From CAVUWL01 sp963700105 (GTDB lineage Bacteria > Actinomycetota > Thermoleophilia > Solirubrobacterales > 70-9), in NCBI GenBank assembly GCA_963700105.1, contig CAVOWL010000006.1:347911-411910 (forward strand): DNA of 64,000 nucleotides. Direction: 5' to 3'. Under the pieces are notes generated by a model. It was not told where the DNA came from. It saw nothing but the letters and a program-made list of their open reading frames with translations, and made no database searches. Below are positions 19,036 through 27,645 of this stretch, piece after piece (within the stretch, counting starts at the first letter, position 1; the number at the start of each line of letters is the position of its first letter). The position numbers and the translations under genes are program-made.

Positions 19036-20109
19036 CTAGACCCTAATGGTCACCACGTCACCGTCTTTGACCACGTAGCTTCGGCCCTCAATCCGCAACA
19101 GCCCCTTCTCGCGCGCCTGGGAATAGCCGCCGTATCGCACCAACTCCTCCCAGCCGATCACCTCGGCTTTGATGAAAGCGTCGCGGATCTCGGTGTGGAT
19201 AGTTCCCGCCGCCTCCAGCACGCTGGTTCCGCGGCGCAGCGGCCGCGCGACTGCCTCCTTGTCCTCGCCGGCGGTGAAGAAGGTGATCAGATCCAGGAGC
19301 TGGTAGGCGGCTCCGATCAGGCGCGCCAGACCCGAGCCCTCGACTCCGTATGACTCGCGCATCTCCCTCGCTTCAGCCGGATCCAGCTCGGCGAGCTCGC
19401 TCTCGATTCTGGCGCTGATCGCGATCGCACCGGCACCCACCGCGGCGGCGTGGGAGGCGAGCCCGGCGGGCACCTCGGCCTCGCCCTCATCGACGTTTGC
19501 CACGTAGAGGACCGGCTTTGAGGTCAGCGCGGCGAGCTGGCGCGATGCGGCGGGCGCGGCATCTGGAACCGCGACGGAGCGAGCCGGCCGACCGGCGGCG
19601 ATCGCCGCGTGGACGGATTGAAGCCAGCCCAGCTCCGCGATCGCCTCCGGGTCACCGGACTTAGCCTGCTTTGCGACCCGCTGCAGCCGCCGCTCGACCT
19701 GCTCGAAGTCAGAGAGCAACAGCTCGGTCTCGATCGTCTCGATGTCGGCGAGGGGGTCAACTCTGCCGTCGGGGTGGGGGACCCCGGATTGCTCGTGACA
19801 GCGCACCACGTGGCAGATTGCGTCGGTCTCGCGGATCGAGGCGAGGAACCGATTGCCGAGCCCCTCTCCCTCAGCGGCCCCCTTGACCAGTCCGGCGATG
19901 TCATGGAAGGAGATCGTCGCCGCGACCAGCTCGGAGCTTCTGACCGTCTCGGCCACGCGCTGCAGCCGCTCATCTGGAACCTCGGTTATCGCGACGTTCG
20001 GCTCGATCGTCGTGAATGGGTAATCCCCGGTCTGCGCTCCTCCCTTAGTCAATGCATTAAAGAGCGTCGACTTGCCGGCATTCGGCAGACCGATAATTCC
20101 CACCTTCAT
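19036..20109 (-). CDS. ychF: redox-regulated ribosome-binding ATPase/GTPase
   Basis: A 357-residue Obg-family P-loop protein: GLPNAGKSTLFNAL at residues 6-19, the switch region DYPFTTIEPN, DIAGLVKGAAEGEGLGN, a helical insertion, and a C-terminal TGS domain (LITFFTAGEDKEAVARPL ... VIGWEELVRYGG ... YVVKDGDVV). YchF prefers ATP over GTP and binds ribosomes; it is implicated in stress responses. Start ATG 20109 overlaps the TGA of the PAP2 phosphatase gene (ATGA), indicating translational coupling. Confidence 0.95.
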   Translation of the reverse strand: MKVGIIGLPNAGKSTLFNALTKGGAQTGDYPFTTIEPNVAITEVPDERLQRVAETVRSSELVAATISFHDIAGLVKGAAEGEGLGNRFLASIRETDAICHVVRCHEQSGVPHPDGRVDPLADIETIETELLLSDFEQVERRLQRVAKQAKSGDPEAIAELGWLQSVHAAIAAGRPARSVAVPDAAPAASRQLAALTSKPVLYVANVDEGEAEVPAGLASHAAAVGAGAIAISARIESELAELDPAEAREMRESYGVEGSGLARLIGAAYQLLDLITFFTAGEDKEAVARPLRRGTSVLEAAGTIHTEIRDAFIKAEVIGWEELVRYGGYSQAREKGLLRIEGRSYVVKDGDVVTIRV

Positions 20110-20600
20110 AGTGAGAGCGGGACGATCAGACCCAGCGCGACGCCGAGCAGGGCTCCGGCCAAGACATCGGATGGGTAGTGCATTCCCAGATAGGGGCGGC
20201 CCAGCGAGAGGGCAAGGGCGACGAGGAGCGCCGAGGCCACCGCTGGATCGACCCGGACCATCGCCGTCGCCACCGCAAAGGATGAGGTCGCATGAGCGGA
20301 GGGGAAGCTGAGCGAGCTAGGCGCCCCGCCCAACGCCGGCAGTCCGGGCAGGACCGGGCGTGGCCGCTTGACCAGAACCTTGATCCCGTAGTTGAGGCAG
20401 ATCGCCAGCGGCCCGAGCGCGGCGCAGATCAACCAGGCCTGGCGCTGGGAGGGATCGATCAAGGCGAGCGCAAGGCCGAGGACGATCCAGACCACGGCGT
20501 TGTTGCCGGCCCTACCCAGTGCCTTGGCGGCGGACTCAAGCCCCGGCGAGTGGCCGCGGGTTCGCATCAAGCGCAACAGTCTGAGGTCAGCCTTACGCAT
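20106..20600 (-). CDS. PAP2-family membrane phosphatase
   Basis: A 164-residue membrane protein with the three acid-phosphatase motifs: KVLVKRPRP (KX6RP), FPSAHATSS (PSGH equivalent, here PSAH) and GRPYLGMHYPSDVLAG (SRX5HX3D, here with Gly in place of the first Ser). Hydrophobic segments surround them. Such enzymes dephosphorylate lipid phosphates, for example undecaprenyl or phosphatidyl phosphates. Coupled by ATGA to ychF. It is divergent from the BtrH-like gene with 38 bp between starts. Confidence 0.85.
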   Translation of the reverse strand: MRKADLRLLRLMRTRGHSPGLESAAKALGRAGNNAVVWIVLGLALALIDPSQRQAWLICAALGPLAICLNYGIKVLVKRPRPVLPGLPALGGAPSSLSFPSAHATSSFAVATAMVRVDPAVASALLVALALSLGRPYLGMHYPSDVLAGALLGVALGLIVPLSL

Positions 20601-20638
20601 CGGCGCCGCAGGATAAGCCGCTCAGTCAGTATTCGCTG

Positions 20639-21607
20639 ATGCCCTCGGTCCCCGGCTACCAGCACAGCCCCGGCCAGCACTGCGGCTCGACTGCGCTTGC
20701 CAACTTGCTCAGCTTCCACGGAGTGAAGATCAGCGAGGAGACCGCGTTTGGCCTCGGCGCGGGCGCCTGCTTTTACTACGTCACCCTCGAGGAGTCCTCT
20801 CCGACCCGATGGTTTAACGGCCGAACCGCGCGGCTGGAGGAGAACTTTCGCGACCTGAGCGGCGCCGGGCTGGCGCTGCGTACCTTTGCGCCCAGTGATG
20901 AGGGGGCCTGGCGGGCCGCCCGAGCCGAGATCGACGCCGGCAACCCGGTGCTCTTGCTCACCGACCTCTTCTACCTCGATCACTACGGCAACTCGGCCCA
21001 TTTCCCCGGCCACGCGGTAATCCTCGCCGGCTATGACGCCGATCAGGCCCAGCTCTCCGACACCGGATTTGAGTCCCTGCAGAACACCAGCCTGAAAAAC
21101 CTCGCGCTGGCGCGCCACGGCAACCACCCCGCCTACCCACTGCGCGGCCACATGTTCACGATATCTGGGCCGATCGATCCGACCGCGCTGCGGGCGGCCG
21201 TGCCGCGCGCAATAGAGCACGCGGCGAAAGAAATGCTCGAGCCGGCTCTGGGGGCGTTCGCCGGACTGCCCGCGCTGAGGAGATTTGCAGCCGAGGCGGG
21301 CGCCTGGCCGGAGGTCGCTGAGGATTGGCGCTGGTGTGCGCGGTTTGGCTACCAGGTGATCGAGCGACGTGGCACCGGCGGCGGCGCCTTTCGGCTTATC
21401 TATTCCCGCTTCCTCGCGGAGTTCAAACGCCCCGAGGCAGCGCTCGCCGCGGCGGCGGCGAGCGCCTGGAGCGACCTGGCCGCTGCCTTTCAGGCAGCCA
21501 GCGAGCAGGAGGGCCCCGAGGCGGCGAGTTGGCGGCGGATCGAGCGCGAGGCAAAGCGCGTCAGCGAGAGCGAGGATCGGCTCTGGACAGCGCTCGCCGG
21601 GGCCTAG
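20639..21607 (+). CDS. BtrH N-terminal domain / DUF4872 protein
   Basis: A 322-residue protein. HSPGQHCGSTALANLLSFHG near the N-terminus is the BtrH_N motif with a papain-like catalytic Cys; FPGHAVILAGYDADQAQLSDTGF supplies the matching His/Asp region, as in C39-like peptidase folds. The C-terminal ~150 residues are helical (DUF4872-like). In butirosin synthesis BtrH transfers an acyl chain from a carrier protein to the aminoglycoside. No carrier protein or antibiotic cluster is seen here, so the role of this solitary copy is open: acyltransferase or cysteine hydrolase. Confidence 0.72.
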   Translation: MPSVPGYQHSPGQHCGSTALANLLSFHGVKISEETAFGLGAGACFYYVTLEESSPTRWFNGRTARLEENFRDLSGAGLALRTFAPSDEGAWRAARAEIDAGNPVLLLTDLFYLDHYGNSAHFPGHAVILAGYDADQAQLSDTGFESLQNTSLKNLALARHGNHPAYPLRGHMFTISGPIDPTALRAAVPRAIEHAAKEMLEPALGAFAGLPALRRFAAEAGAWPEVAEDWRWCARFGYQVIERRGTGGGAFRLIYSRFLAEFKRPEAALAAAAASAWSDLAAAFQAASEQEGPEAASWRRIEREAKRVSESEDRLWTALAGA

Positions 21608-21630
21608 AGCGGCGCCCCAGCCGATCTCGC

Positions 21631-22356
21631 TCAGGGGCTAAATCGCGCGAAATATCCAAGCCGAGGGCCCGAGTGCCTCACGTAGCTCAGGCCGGCGGCG
21701 GCGGCGAGGCGCCGCAGGCGCTTCAGGCCGACGAAATGCGGGTCGCCAAACAGCTCGCCGATGACCAAGCGCCCGCCCGGGCGAAGGACGCGTCGCATCT
21801 CTGCCAAAGCGGCCGCTTTATCGGGAATCTCACCGAGCACTGCGGTCAGGATCACGGCGTCGATTGAGGCAGTCTCAAACGGCAGGGCGCCGGCATCGCC
21901 GCGGCTGGGGGTGAGGTTGGTCAGGGCGCGCTTGGCGGCTCGCGCCATCGTGTGGTCGAGAAACTTCTGCTGCAGATCGAAGATCTCCAGTCGCCCTCCC
22001 GGGCCAATCCATCCGGCCAGGTCGAGACTGTAATAACCAACCCCCGGGCCGATCTCTAAAAGCCGCTCGCCGGGCTGCGGCCTGAGCACCTCGCGAAGGC
22101 GGCGCCGGCTGATGATCGGGTGCGGCGCCTGGACCCAGAAGCGCTGGCCGTAGGGGCAGGCTGAGGGGTTCCGCCGCCACCAAAGGGCAGCCGCAAAGGC
22201 AGCCGTGGCGAGCGTCGCGGTGAGGGCTAGGCCGCGCCGCTTGAGAGCTTGATCCGAGACCGTGGCCTCAGTCGTTGCGGCTGAAACCGACCCTGTGGTC
22301 GGTCGACTCGATGCGCAAAAAGGCGACCTTTCCGAGGTAGAGTGCAAGGACGCCAT
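21631..22356 (-). CDS. class I SAM-dependent methyltransferase with N-terminal membrane segment
   Basis: The clear part is a SAM methyltransferase: LLEIGPGVGYYSLDLA (motif I), RLEIFDLQQKFL, DAVILTAVLGEIPDK and LRPGGRLVIGELF. It is preceded by a hydrophobic stretch LTATLATAAFAAALWW that may anchor it. The start is unresolved: after the stop of the upstream 73-codon gene no ATG, GTG or TTG occurs in frame before the conserved region. The first usable starts (ATG 22356, ATG 22371) lie inside that upstream gene in another frame. ATG 22356 is given, following CCGAGG. Substrate unknown. Confidence 0.7.
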   Translation of the reverse strand: MASLHSTSERSPFCASSRPTTGSVSAATTEATVSDQALKRRGLALTATLATAAFAAALWWRRNPSACPYGQRFWVQAPHPIISRRRLREVLRPQPGERLLEIGPGVGYYSLDLAGWIGPGGRLEIFDLQQKFLDHTMARAAKRALTNLTPSRGDAGALPFETASIDAVILTAVLGEIPDKAAALAEMRRVLRPGGRLVIGELFGDPHFVGLKRLRRLAAAAGLSYVRHSGPRLGYFARFSP

Positions 22357-22489
22357 CCTCGGTGTGGACATCGTGCCAACCACCCTTCTCGAGCTGCTTG
22401 CGAAGGTCCTTGAGGTCGGCATCGGTGAGCCTGGCGGAGATCACCTGGCCGCCTTCAAAGCCAATCTCAACGCGCTGTACCTCCGCCAT
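22268..22489 (-). CDS. conserved small protein, unknown function (73 residues)
   Basis: A 73-residue protein, largely charged, beginning MAEVQRVEIGFEGGQVISA and containing ADLKDLRKQLEKGGW and DGVLALYLGKVAFLRIES. It looks like a compact beta-alpha-beta domain. Its ATG overlaps the TGA of the epimerase gene by one base (TGATG), so it is almost certainly translated in that operon. No family assigned. Confidence 0.65.
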   Translation of the reverse strand: MAEVQRVEIGFEGGQVISARLTDADLKDLRKQLEKGGWHDVHTEDGVLALYLGKVAFLRIESTDHRVGFSRND

Positions 22490-22899
22490 CAGTGCCCTCC
22501 CCTTGGTTCGACGATCTCGGTTAGTACCCCGCCGGTAAAGCGCGGGTGCAGGAAGGCCACCCGGCTGCCCCGGATACCAACCCGTGGCTCGGCGTCAAGC
22601 GGGCTGATTCCGGCGGCGGCGATCCGCCCCAGGGTGGTGTCGATGTCATCCACCGCGTAGGCGACGTGGTGCAGCCCCGGACCCTTGCGGGAGAGAAATT
22701 TGCCGACGGGGGTGCCTGGCCCAAGCGGGCGCAATAACTCGACGTGACCCTCTCCGACGTCCAGGAGAACCGCCTCCACGCCCTGGGACTCGACCGTCTC
22801 ACGGTGCGCCAGCTGCATCCCGAAGCCGTCTTGGTAGAGCTCAATCGCGACTTCGATGTCCTCGACGGCTACGCCTATGTGGTCGATCCTTCCGAACAC
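22489..22899 (-). CDS. mce: methylmalonyl-CoA epimerase
   Basis: A 136-residue VOC-fold enzyme from GTG 22899: FGRIDHIGVAVEDIEVAIELY (metal ligand His), EGHVELL, GPGLHHVAYAVDDID and a C-terminal LTEIVEP giving the other ligands (His, Glu). It interconverts the (2R) and (2S) forms of methylmalonyl-CoA in propionate and odd-chain or branched amino acid catabolism, feeding methylmalonyl-CoA mutase. No mutase is in the window. Upstream in-frame codons before 22899 lack homology, so GTG 22899 is preferred although no strong ribosome binding site is visible. Confidence 0.88.
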   Translation of the reverse strand: MFGRIDHIGVAVEDIEVAIELYQDGFGMQLAHRETVESQGVEAVLLDVGEGHVELLRPLGPGTPVGKFLSRKGPGLHHVAYAVDDIDTTLGRIAAAGISPLDAEPRVGIRGSRVAFLHPRFTGGVLTEIVEPRGGH

Positions 22900-22909
22900 C
22901 CAGGGGAGT

Positions 22910-23737
22910 CTACGTGGAGGCGGTTGGGTGGTCCCCGGGGCCCTGGGCCTGCTCGACCCGCAGGATCTCAGCCAGCGCCGCGATCCCCACCTCGAGCTGC
23001 TCCTCGCTCGGCTCCTTGGTCGCAAAGAGCCGCTGAATCTCTCGGCCCGGTGCGTGAAAGGCCCGGGCCGCAACGCTGTCGTGGTGGCGGTCGCTCCAGG
23101 CAAACATCTCAACCGCAATCGAGGCGCCACCGAGGCCGACCCCGGCCCGAATCAGCGGTCCCGGGCTCTCGACCAGATGCTCGAGCAAGACGGTGCCCCC
23201 GCCCGAGAGGAGCATCATCGGCGCGATCAGGTTTGAGCCGCAGCGATCGTGCTCTTTGGGCACCGTGGCGGGGTCCGAGACCCCCTGCTCATAGGCGGCA
23301 ATCGCCTTGTGCTCAACGCCGTGATAGGCGGCGAGATCGCGGTCCATCAGTGCGACCAGCGCCGGCAGCGTGCCGATCACCTGCACCGCCGCCTCGCGCA
23401 GGCTCGAGGATCTCAGCCGTTTGCGCGCCAGCGCCGTCGCAGCCAGGGTGCCCACCGCGGCTGCCACGACCCGCAAATTCTCAAACGGCATCCGCGCGGC
23501 CGGCAGGTGGCGGCGCGCCAGCGGCAGGACGGCTATCGCCTCTGCCAGTTTGAGCGGCCCGCGCAGGCCCGGAAGGCGCGCCGCCAACTTCGGCGCAAGC
23601 GCCGGCTTTCGCCGCGAGGCGACCTCGATCCGTCCCTCGCGATCGCGCACCGCGGCCGCCCAGTGGGTAGGACCGTGGATCAGGAGACCGTTGCGGAGCG
23701 CCATCCCACCGAGGCGAAGGGGCTTTTGTGCGTTCAC
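22910..23737 (-). CDS. DUF1385 family membrane protein
   Basis: A 275-residue protein from GTG 23737 (NAQKPLRLGGMALRNGLLI). It has the DUF1385/YqhQ signature AAYHGVEHKAIAAYEQG in the middle and PRE-like E-H-D-R-C-G-S-N with the Cys/Asn pair, plus hydrophobic segments around LPALVALM and LIAPMMLLSGGGTVLLEHL. The family is widespread and uncharacterised; members are integral membrane proteins. The gene lies 10 bp upstream of the epimerase start, so it leads the operon DUF1385-mce-73aa-methyltransferase. Confidence 0.82.
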   Translation of the reverse strand: MNAQKPLRLGGMALRNGLLIHGPTHWAAAVRDREGRIEVASRRKPALAPKLAARLPGLRGPLKLAEAIAVLPLARRHLPAARMPFENLRVVAAAVGTLAATALARKRLRSSSLREAAVQVIGTLPALVALMDRDLAAYHGVEHKAIAAYEQGVSDPATVPKEHDRCGSNLIAPMMLLSGGGTVLLEHLVESPGPLIRAGVGLGGASIAVEMFAWSDRHHDSVAARAFHAPGREIQRLFATKEPSEEQLEVGIAALAEILRVEQAQGPGDHPTAST

Positions 23738-23829
23738 CGCTGCCACGATAGCCGCCTCCGCCCGCGGGGGTGGCAGCGTCGCGACCGCGCCATCGCGGCG
23801 CGGTCGCTGACACCCATCCCTGTAAGAGT

Positions 23830-23864
23830 CCGGCCGGAGACCCCCAGTCCAGGCCTCCGGCCGG
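23830..23864. repeat. perfect 10-bp inverted repeat upstream of the DUF1385 gene
   Basis: CCGGCCGGAG (23830-23839) and CTCCGGCCGG (23855-23864) flank a 15-base loop in the 207-bp gap between the end of rarA and the start of the DUF1385 gene, both on the minus strand. It could end the rarA transcript or act in the leader of the next operon. No T-run follows on the minus strand. Confidence 0.45.
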
Positions 23865-23944
23865 TGTTGTGTGTCGGCTCTCCCTGGCTCTAGCTTGGAA
23901 AGCCGAACCTGAAACACCGGGGCCTCACCGAAGTTGCGCCGCGG

Positions 23945-25279
23945 TCAGGGCCTTGAGAATCTCGCTCGCAGTTGCGCCAGGCGCCGCCCAAGCTCGGCCT
24001 CCCGACCTCGGTCGGTCGGGAGGAAGAAGCGGCGGCCCTCAAGCCCCGCCGGCAAGAGCTGTTGATCGCTTAGCCCGTCGGGCTGATCGTGGGCATAGCG
24101 ATAGCCGCTGCCGCGACCTAGCTTCTCCGCCCCGGGATAGTGGACGTCGCGAAGGTAGTCAGGAGGTGGCTTCGCACCGTTCTCGCGGACCTCCTCACGG
24201 GCCGCCGAAAGACCTTTATAGGAGGCATTTGACTTCGGCGCGAGCGCCAGATGAACGCAGGCCTGGGCGAGGTTGAGCGCGCACTCCGGCACCCCCACCC
24301 GATCGACCGCGCGGGCCGCGGCCTCGGCGATCAGAAGAGCTTGGGGATCGGCGTTCCCGATGTCCTCAGAAGCGAGGATGACCATGCGGCGGGCGATGAA
24401 GCGCGGGTCCTCGCCCCCCTCCAACATCACCGCCAGGTAGTAAAGGGAGGCATCCACATCAGAGCCCCGGGTGGCCTTGATCCAGGCGGAGATGAAATCG
24501 TAGTGGCGATCGCCATCGCGGTCATAATCGAGCGCCCGACGCTGCAGCGCATCCTCGATCGCCGCGACGTCGATCGGCTCCCCGGCCGAACGCTCGGCGG
24601 CACGCTCCAGCGCGGCCAGCGCGACCCGGGCATCGCCACCGGCGCGCCTGGCGAGCATCGCCAGCGCCGCATCCTCTAAGGGGGGCGGCTCGGGCAGACC
24701 GTGCTCGGGATCAAGCAGCGCTCGCCGCAGCAGCGCTTCAAGCTGTGGGGGCTCCAGCGGGCGCAGCTCATAGACCTGACAGCGCGAGAGCAGGGCCGCG
24801 TTGACCTCAAAATAGGGGTTCTCGGTGGTTGCCCCAATCAAGGTCAGAAGTCCCTCCTCAACGGCGGGAAGCAGCGCGTCTTGCTGGGCCTTGTTGAAAC
24901 GGTGGATCTCATCCAAAAAGAGCAGGGTCGGCCGACCTGAGCCGCTGCGGCGCTCGCGGGCACGCTCGATCACCGCTCGAATCTCAGCTCGCCCCGCGTT
25001 GACCGCTGACTCCTCCTCAAAGGCGCCCTCGGCCCGGCTGGCGGCGATCCGCGCAAGGGTCGTCTTGCCCGAGCCGGGCGGCCCATAGAGGATCGCGCTG
25101 TGGAGATGTCCAGACTCGATCGCGCCACGCAGGGCCGATCCCTCCCCGAGGATGTGCCCTTGACCCATGAGCTGATCTAGGCCGCGGGGGCGCATCCGCA
25201 CCGCCAGCGGCGGCTTCGGTCCTCCCCGCGGTGGCTCCGACGGGCTCGCTTGCGGCGAATCAAAGAGTCGATCGTTCAC
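23945..25279 (-). CDS. rarA: replication-associated recombination protein A (MgsA/RarA AAA+ ATPase)
   Basis: A 444-residue clamp-loader-like AAA+ ATPase from GTG 25279. Seen: RMRPRGLDQLMGQGHIL, Walker A YGPPGSGKTTLAR, Walker B LLFLDEIHRFNKAQQD, sensor 1 IGATTENPYFEVN, LLSRCQVYEL, then the C-terminal tetramerisation region with SDVDASLYYLAVML and NASYKGLSAA. RarA acts at stalled replication forks and interacts with SSB. It is divergent from the downstream aldehyde dehydrogenase with about 60 bp between starts. Confidence 0.94.
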   Translation of the reverse strand: MNDRLFDSPQASPSEPPRGGPKPPLAVRMRPRGLDQLMGQGHILGEGSALRGAIESGHLHSAILYGPPGSGKTTLARIAASRAEGAFEEESAVNAGRAEIRAVIERARERRSGSGRPTLLFLDEIHRFNKAQQDALLPAVEEGLLTLIGATTENPYFEVNAALLSRCQVYELRPLEPPQLEALLRRALLDPEHGLPEPPPLEDAALAMLARRAGGDARVALAALERAAERSAGEPIDVAAIEDALQRRALDYDRDGDRHYDFISAWIKATRGSDVDASLYYLAVMLEGGEDPRFIARRMVILASEDIGNADPQALLIAEAAARAVDRVGVPECALNLAQACVHLALAPKSNASYKGLSAAREEVRENGAKPPPDYLRDVHYPGAEKLGRGSGYRYAHDQPDGLSDQQLLPAGLEGRRFFLPTDRGREAELGRRLAQLRARFSRP

Positions 25280-25342
25280 GATGGCTGAGTATGAGGCCGG
25301 CGCAGGCGCCTCAAAGGCCCTCCCAGGGCCTAGAATCGAGCG

Positions 25343-26938
25343 ATGACCACGACAGCCCAGAGCCCCCCTTCCCACTCGACCCTGGAGTCATTCAATCCCG
25401 CCAGCGGCGAGCTGGTTGGCTCGGTAGCGACAATCGGCGCCGAAGAGGTTGAGGGGATCGTTCAGGAGGTAGCCCGAATCCAGCCCGCCTGGGCTGAGCT
25501 CGGGCTCGCCAATCGGGCCCGATACATGCGCCGGGCCGCCGACGCGCTTCTCGACGACATCGATGAGATCGCCGATCTGTTGGTGGCCGAGCAGGGCAAG
25601 CCCCGGGTTGAGGCCTACACGATGGAGCTGCTCCCCACAGTCGATGCGCTGCACTGGTGCGCAAAGGCGGGACCACGGATCCTCGCCACCGAGAAGGTGC
25701 GGATGGTCCAGGCCTTCCTGATGAGCAAGAAAGCTCACTTCAGCTATGAGCCGATCGGGGTGGTTGGCGTGATCGCGCCCTGGAACTACCCGTGGTCGAT
25801 TCCCTTCGGCGAGGTGGCGATCGCCCTGATGGCCGGCAACGGCGTCGTCCTCAAGCCGGCCAGCCTGACTCCCCTGCTCGGCGAGGCGATCCGGCGCGTC
25901 TTTGAGAAGGGCGGCATTCCCGAGGGCCTTATCCGCGTCGTGCACGGCGGCGGCGCGGTCGGCGAGGCGCTGGCGAGCTCGAGCGTCGGCAAGGTCTTCT
26001 TCACCGGATCGGTGGGGGTCGGACGCCGGGTCGGGGAGGTCTGTGCTCAGCGGCTGAAGGGCTCGGTGCTCGAGCTGGGCGGTAAGGATCCGATGATCGT
26101 TTGCGCCGACGCCGACCTCGATAACGCGATTTCCGGTGCGCTCTGGGGCGGCTTCGCCAACGCCGGACAGACCTGCTCGGGAATCGAGCGCGTCTACGTG
26201 GAGCAGGGGATCGCCGCACGCTTTATCGACGGAGTCAGCCGCGGCGCGCAGCGGCTGCGCCTCGGCGACCCGGCGCGGTGGGAGACCGAGGTCGGGCCAA
26301 TGACCTCAAGCGATCAGTTCGAGCTCGTCTCAGAATTGATCGATGATGCGATCAGCGCCGGCGCGATCAAGCTCTGCGGCGGGCCGACCGAGGTCGCGGG
26401 CCTGAGCGGCTCCTACATCGCACCGACCGTGCTCAGCGAGGTGACCCACGAGATGCGGATCATGCGCGAGGAGATCTTCGGGCCAGTGCTGCCGATCATC
26501 GTGGTTGAGAATGAGCAGGAGGCGATCGACCTGGCCAACGACTCCGATTTCGGGCTCGGCGCCTCGGTCTGGACCAGGGACCGCCAAAAGGGCGAGCGGA
26601 TCGCCCGCCGCCTTCAGTCTGGGATGGTCTGGATCAACGATCACTCCTTCAGCCACGGCGCCTGCCAATGCTCATGGGGTGGGGTCAAGGACTCCGGTGT
26701 CGGCCGTTCGCACTCCAAATTTGGCTTCTATGAGTGCGTCAACATCAAGATGAATGCCTGGGAGCCGGGACTGACCCGCGACTTCTGGTGGCACCCCTAC
26801 GACCGCACCCTGGGAGAAGCGGTTCGGGCCTCCGCCAAGCTGCTCTACGGCAAGGGTCAGACCCGAACCAGCGCGCTGCGCGCCGGTGGGGGGCCGCTGC
26901 TGAGGGTTGGCGCTCGCACCCTGCGCAAGCGCCGTTGA
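25343..26938 (+). CDS. aldehyde dehydrogenase
   Basis: A 531-residue ALDH-superfamily enzyme: VIAPWNYPWSIPFGE, VLKPASLTPL, FTGSVGVGRRVGE, LELGGKDPMIV (Glu base), catalytic Cys in NAGQTCSGIERV, EEIFGPVLPI, and WINDHSFSHGACQCSWGGVKDSG. The C-terminal ~60 residues extend past the usual end with a basic tail (FWWHPYDRTL ... TLRKRR), as in ALDHs that associate with membranes or long-chain substrates. Its stop overlaps the TTG start of ccmA (TTGA), an unexpected link between an ALDH and cytochrome c maturation genes. Confidence 0.9.
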   Translation: MTTTAQSPPSHSTLESFNPASGELVGSVATIGAEEVEGIVQEVARIQPAWAELGLANRARYMRRAADALLDDIDEIADLLVAEQGKPRVEAYTMELLPTVDALHWCAKAGPRILATEKVRMVQAFLMSKKAHFSYEPIGVVGVIAPWNYPWSIPFGEVAIALMAGNGVVLKPASLTPLLGEAIRRVFEKGGIPEGLIRVVHGGGAVGEALASSSVGKVFFTGSVGVGRRVGEVCAQRLKGSVLELGGKDPMIVCADADLDNAISGALWGGFANAGQTCSGIERVYVEQGIAARFIDGVSRGAQRLRLGDPARWETEVGPMTSSDQFELVSELIDDAISAGAIKLCGGPTEVAGLSGSYIAPTVLSEVTHEMRIMREEIFGPVLPIIVVENEQEAIDLANDSDFGLGASVWTRDRQKGERIARRLQSGMVWINDHSFSHGACQCSWGGVKDSGVGRSHSKFGFYECVNIKMNAWEPGLTRDFWWHPYDRTLGEAVRASAKLLYGKGQTRTSALRAGGGPLLRVGARTLRKRR

Positions 26939-27645
26939 GTGAGCCGGCGATCGCGCTCGCCGCGCTGCGGCGCGACTTCGGCGAACGCAGGGTCCTAGAC
27001 GGCGTCTCCTTGGAGCTGGGAGAAGGCGAGTCGCTCGTTGTGCTCGGTCCAAACGGGGCCGGTAAGACGACGCTGCTACGGATCCTCGCGACCCTACTTC
27101 GCCCCAGCGGCGGCGAGGCACGCGTGTTCGGTTGCCGGCTGCCCGACGAGGGCTGGAAGCTGCGCGGCAAGCTCGGCTTCCTTGGCCACGAACCGTTGCT
27201 ATACCGCGACCTGAGCGGCCGCGAGAACCTTCGCTTTCACGCCCGGCTACAGGGGATCGATCGCCCCGGCGCCGAGGCTCGCATCGAGGAGCTGCTGGAG
27301 GCCGTCGGTATGGCGGGCCGCGCCGAGGGTCGGGTGGCAGAGCTTTCGGCCGGGATGCGCCAGCGCCTGGCGATCTGCCGCTGCGTCTTGCAGCGCCCGG
27401 CACTGCTCTTACTCGATGAGCCCGACTCCAACCTCGACCTCGAGGGCCGCGAGCTGGTCCGGGCGCTGATCGGCCCCGGTGAGGACCGCACCAGGGTCCT
27501 CGTCACCCACGATCCGGGCAGGGCACTGCCCGACGCCGATCGGGCCCTGGTTCTGGGCCACGGCGGCCGGGTGTTACGGGAGTGCGCCGCCCCCTCACTT
27601 GACATCACCGATGCCCGCGGCGCCAACTCCGGAGCGGCGGGGTGA
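26935..27645 (+). CDS. ccmA: heme/cytochrome c maturation ABC transporter ATP-binding protein
   Basis: A 236-residue ABC ATPase from TTG 26935: Walker A LGPNGAGKTTLLR, Q-loop region FLGHEPLLYRDLSG-RENL, signature ELSAGMRQRLAIC, Walker B LLLLDEPDSNLD and H-loop VLVTHD. SGREN-L and the direct coupling to CcmB identify it as CcmA, which with CcmB and CcmC loads heme onto CcmE in system I cytochrome c maturation. The TTG overlaps the ALDH stop; the end overlaps ccmB (GTGA at 27642-27645). Confidence 0.9.
   Translation: MSEPAIALAALRRDFGERRVLDGVSLELGEGESLVVLGPNGAGKTTLLRILATLLRPSGGEARVFGCRLPDEGWKLRGKLGFLGHEPLLYRDLSGRENLRFHARLQGIDRPGAEARIEELLEAVGMAGRAEGRVAELSAGMRQRLAICRCVLQRPALLLLDEPDSNLDLEGRELVRALIGPGEDRTRVLVTHDPGRALPDADRALVLGHGGRVLRECAAPSLDITDARGANSGAAG

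Noticed and set aside
23830..23864. Intrinsic terminator for rarA
   Set aside because: Strong stem but no T-run on the minus strand; kept only as an inverted repeat.
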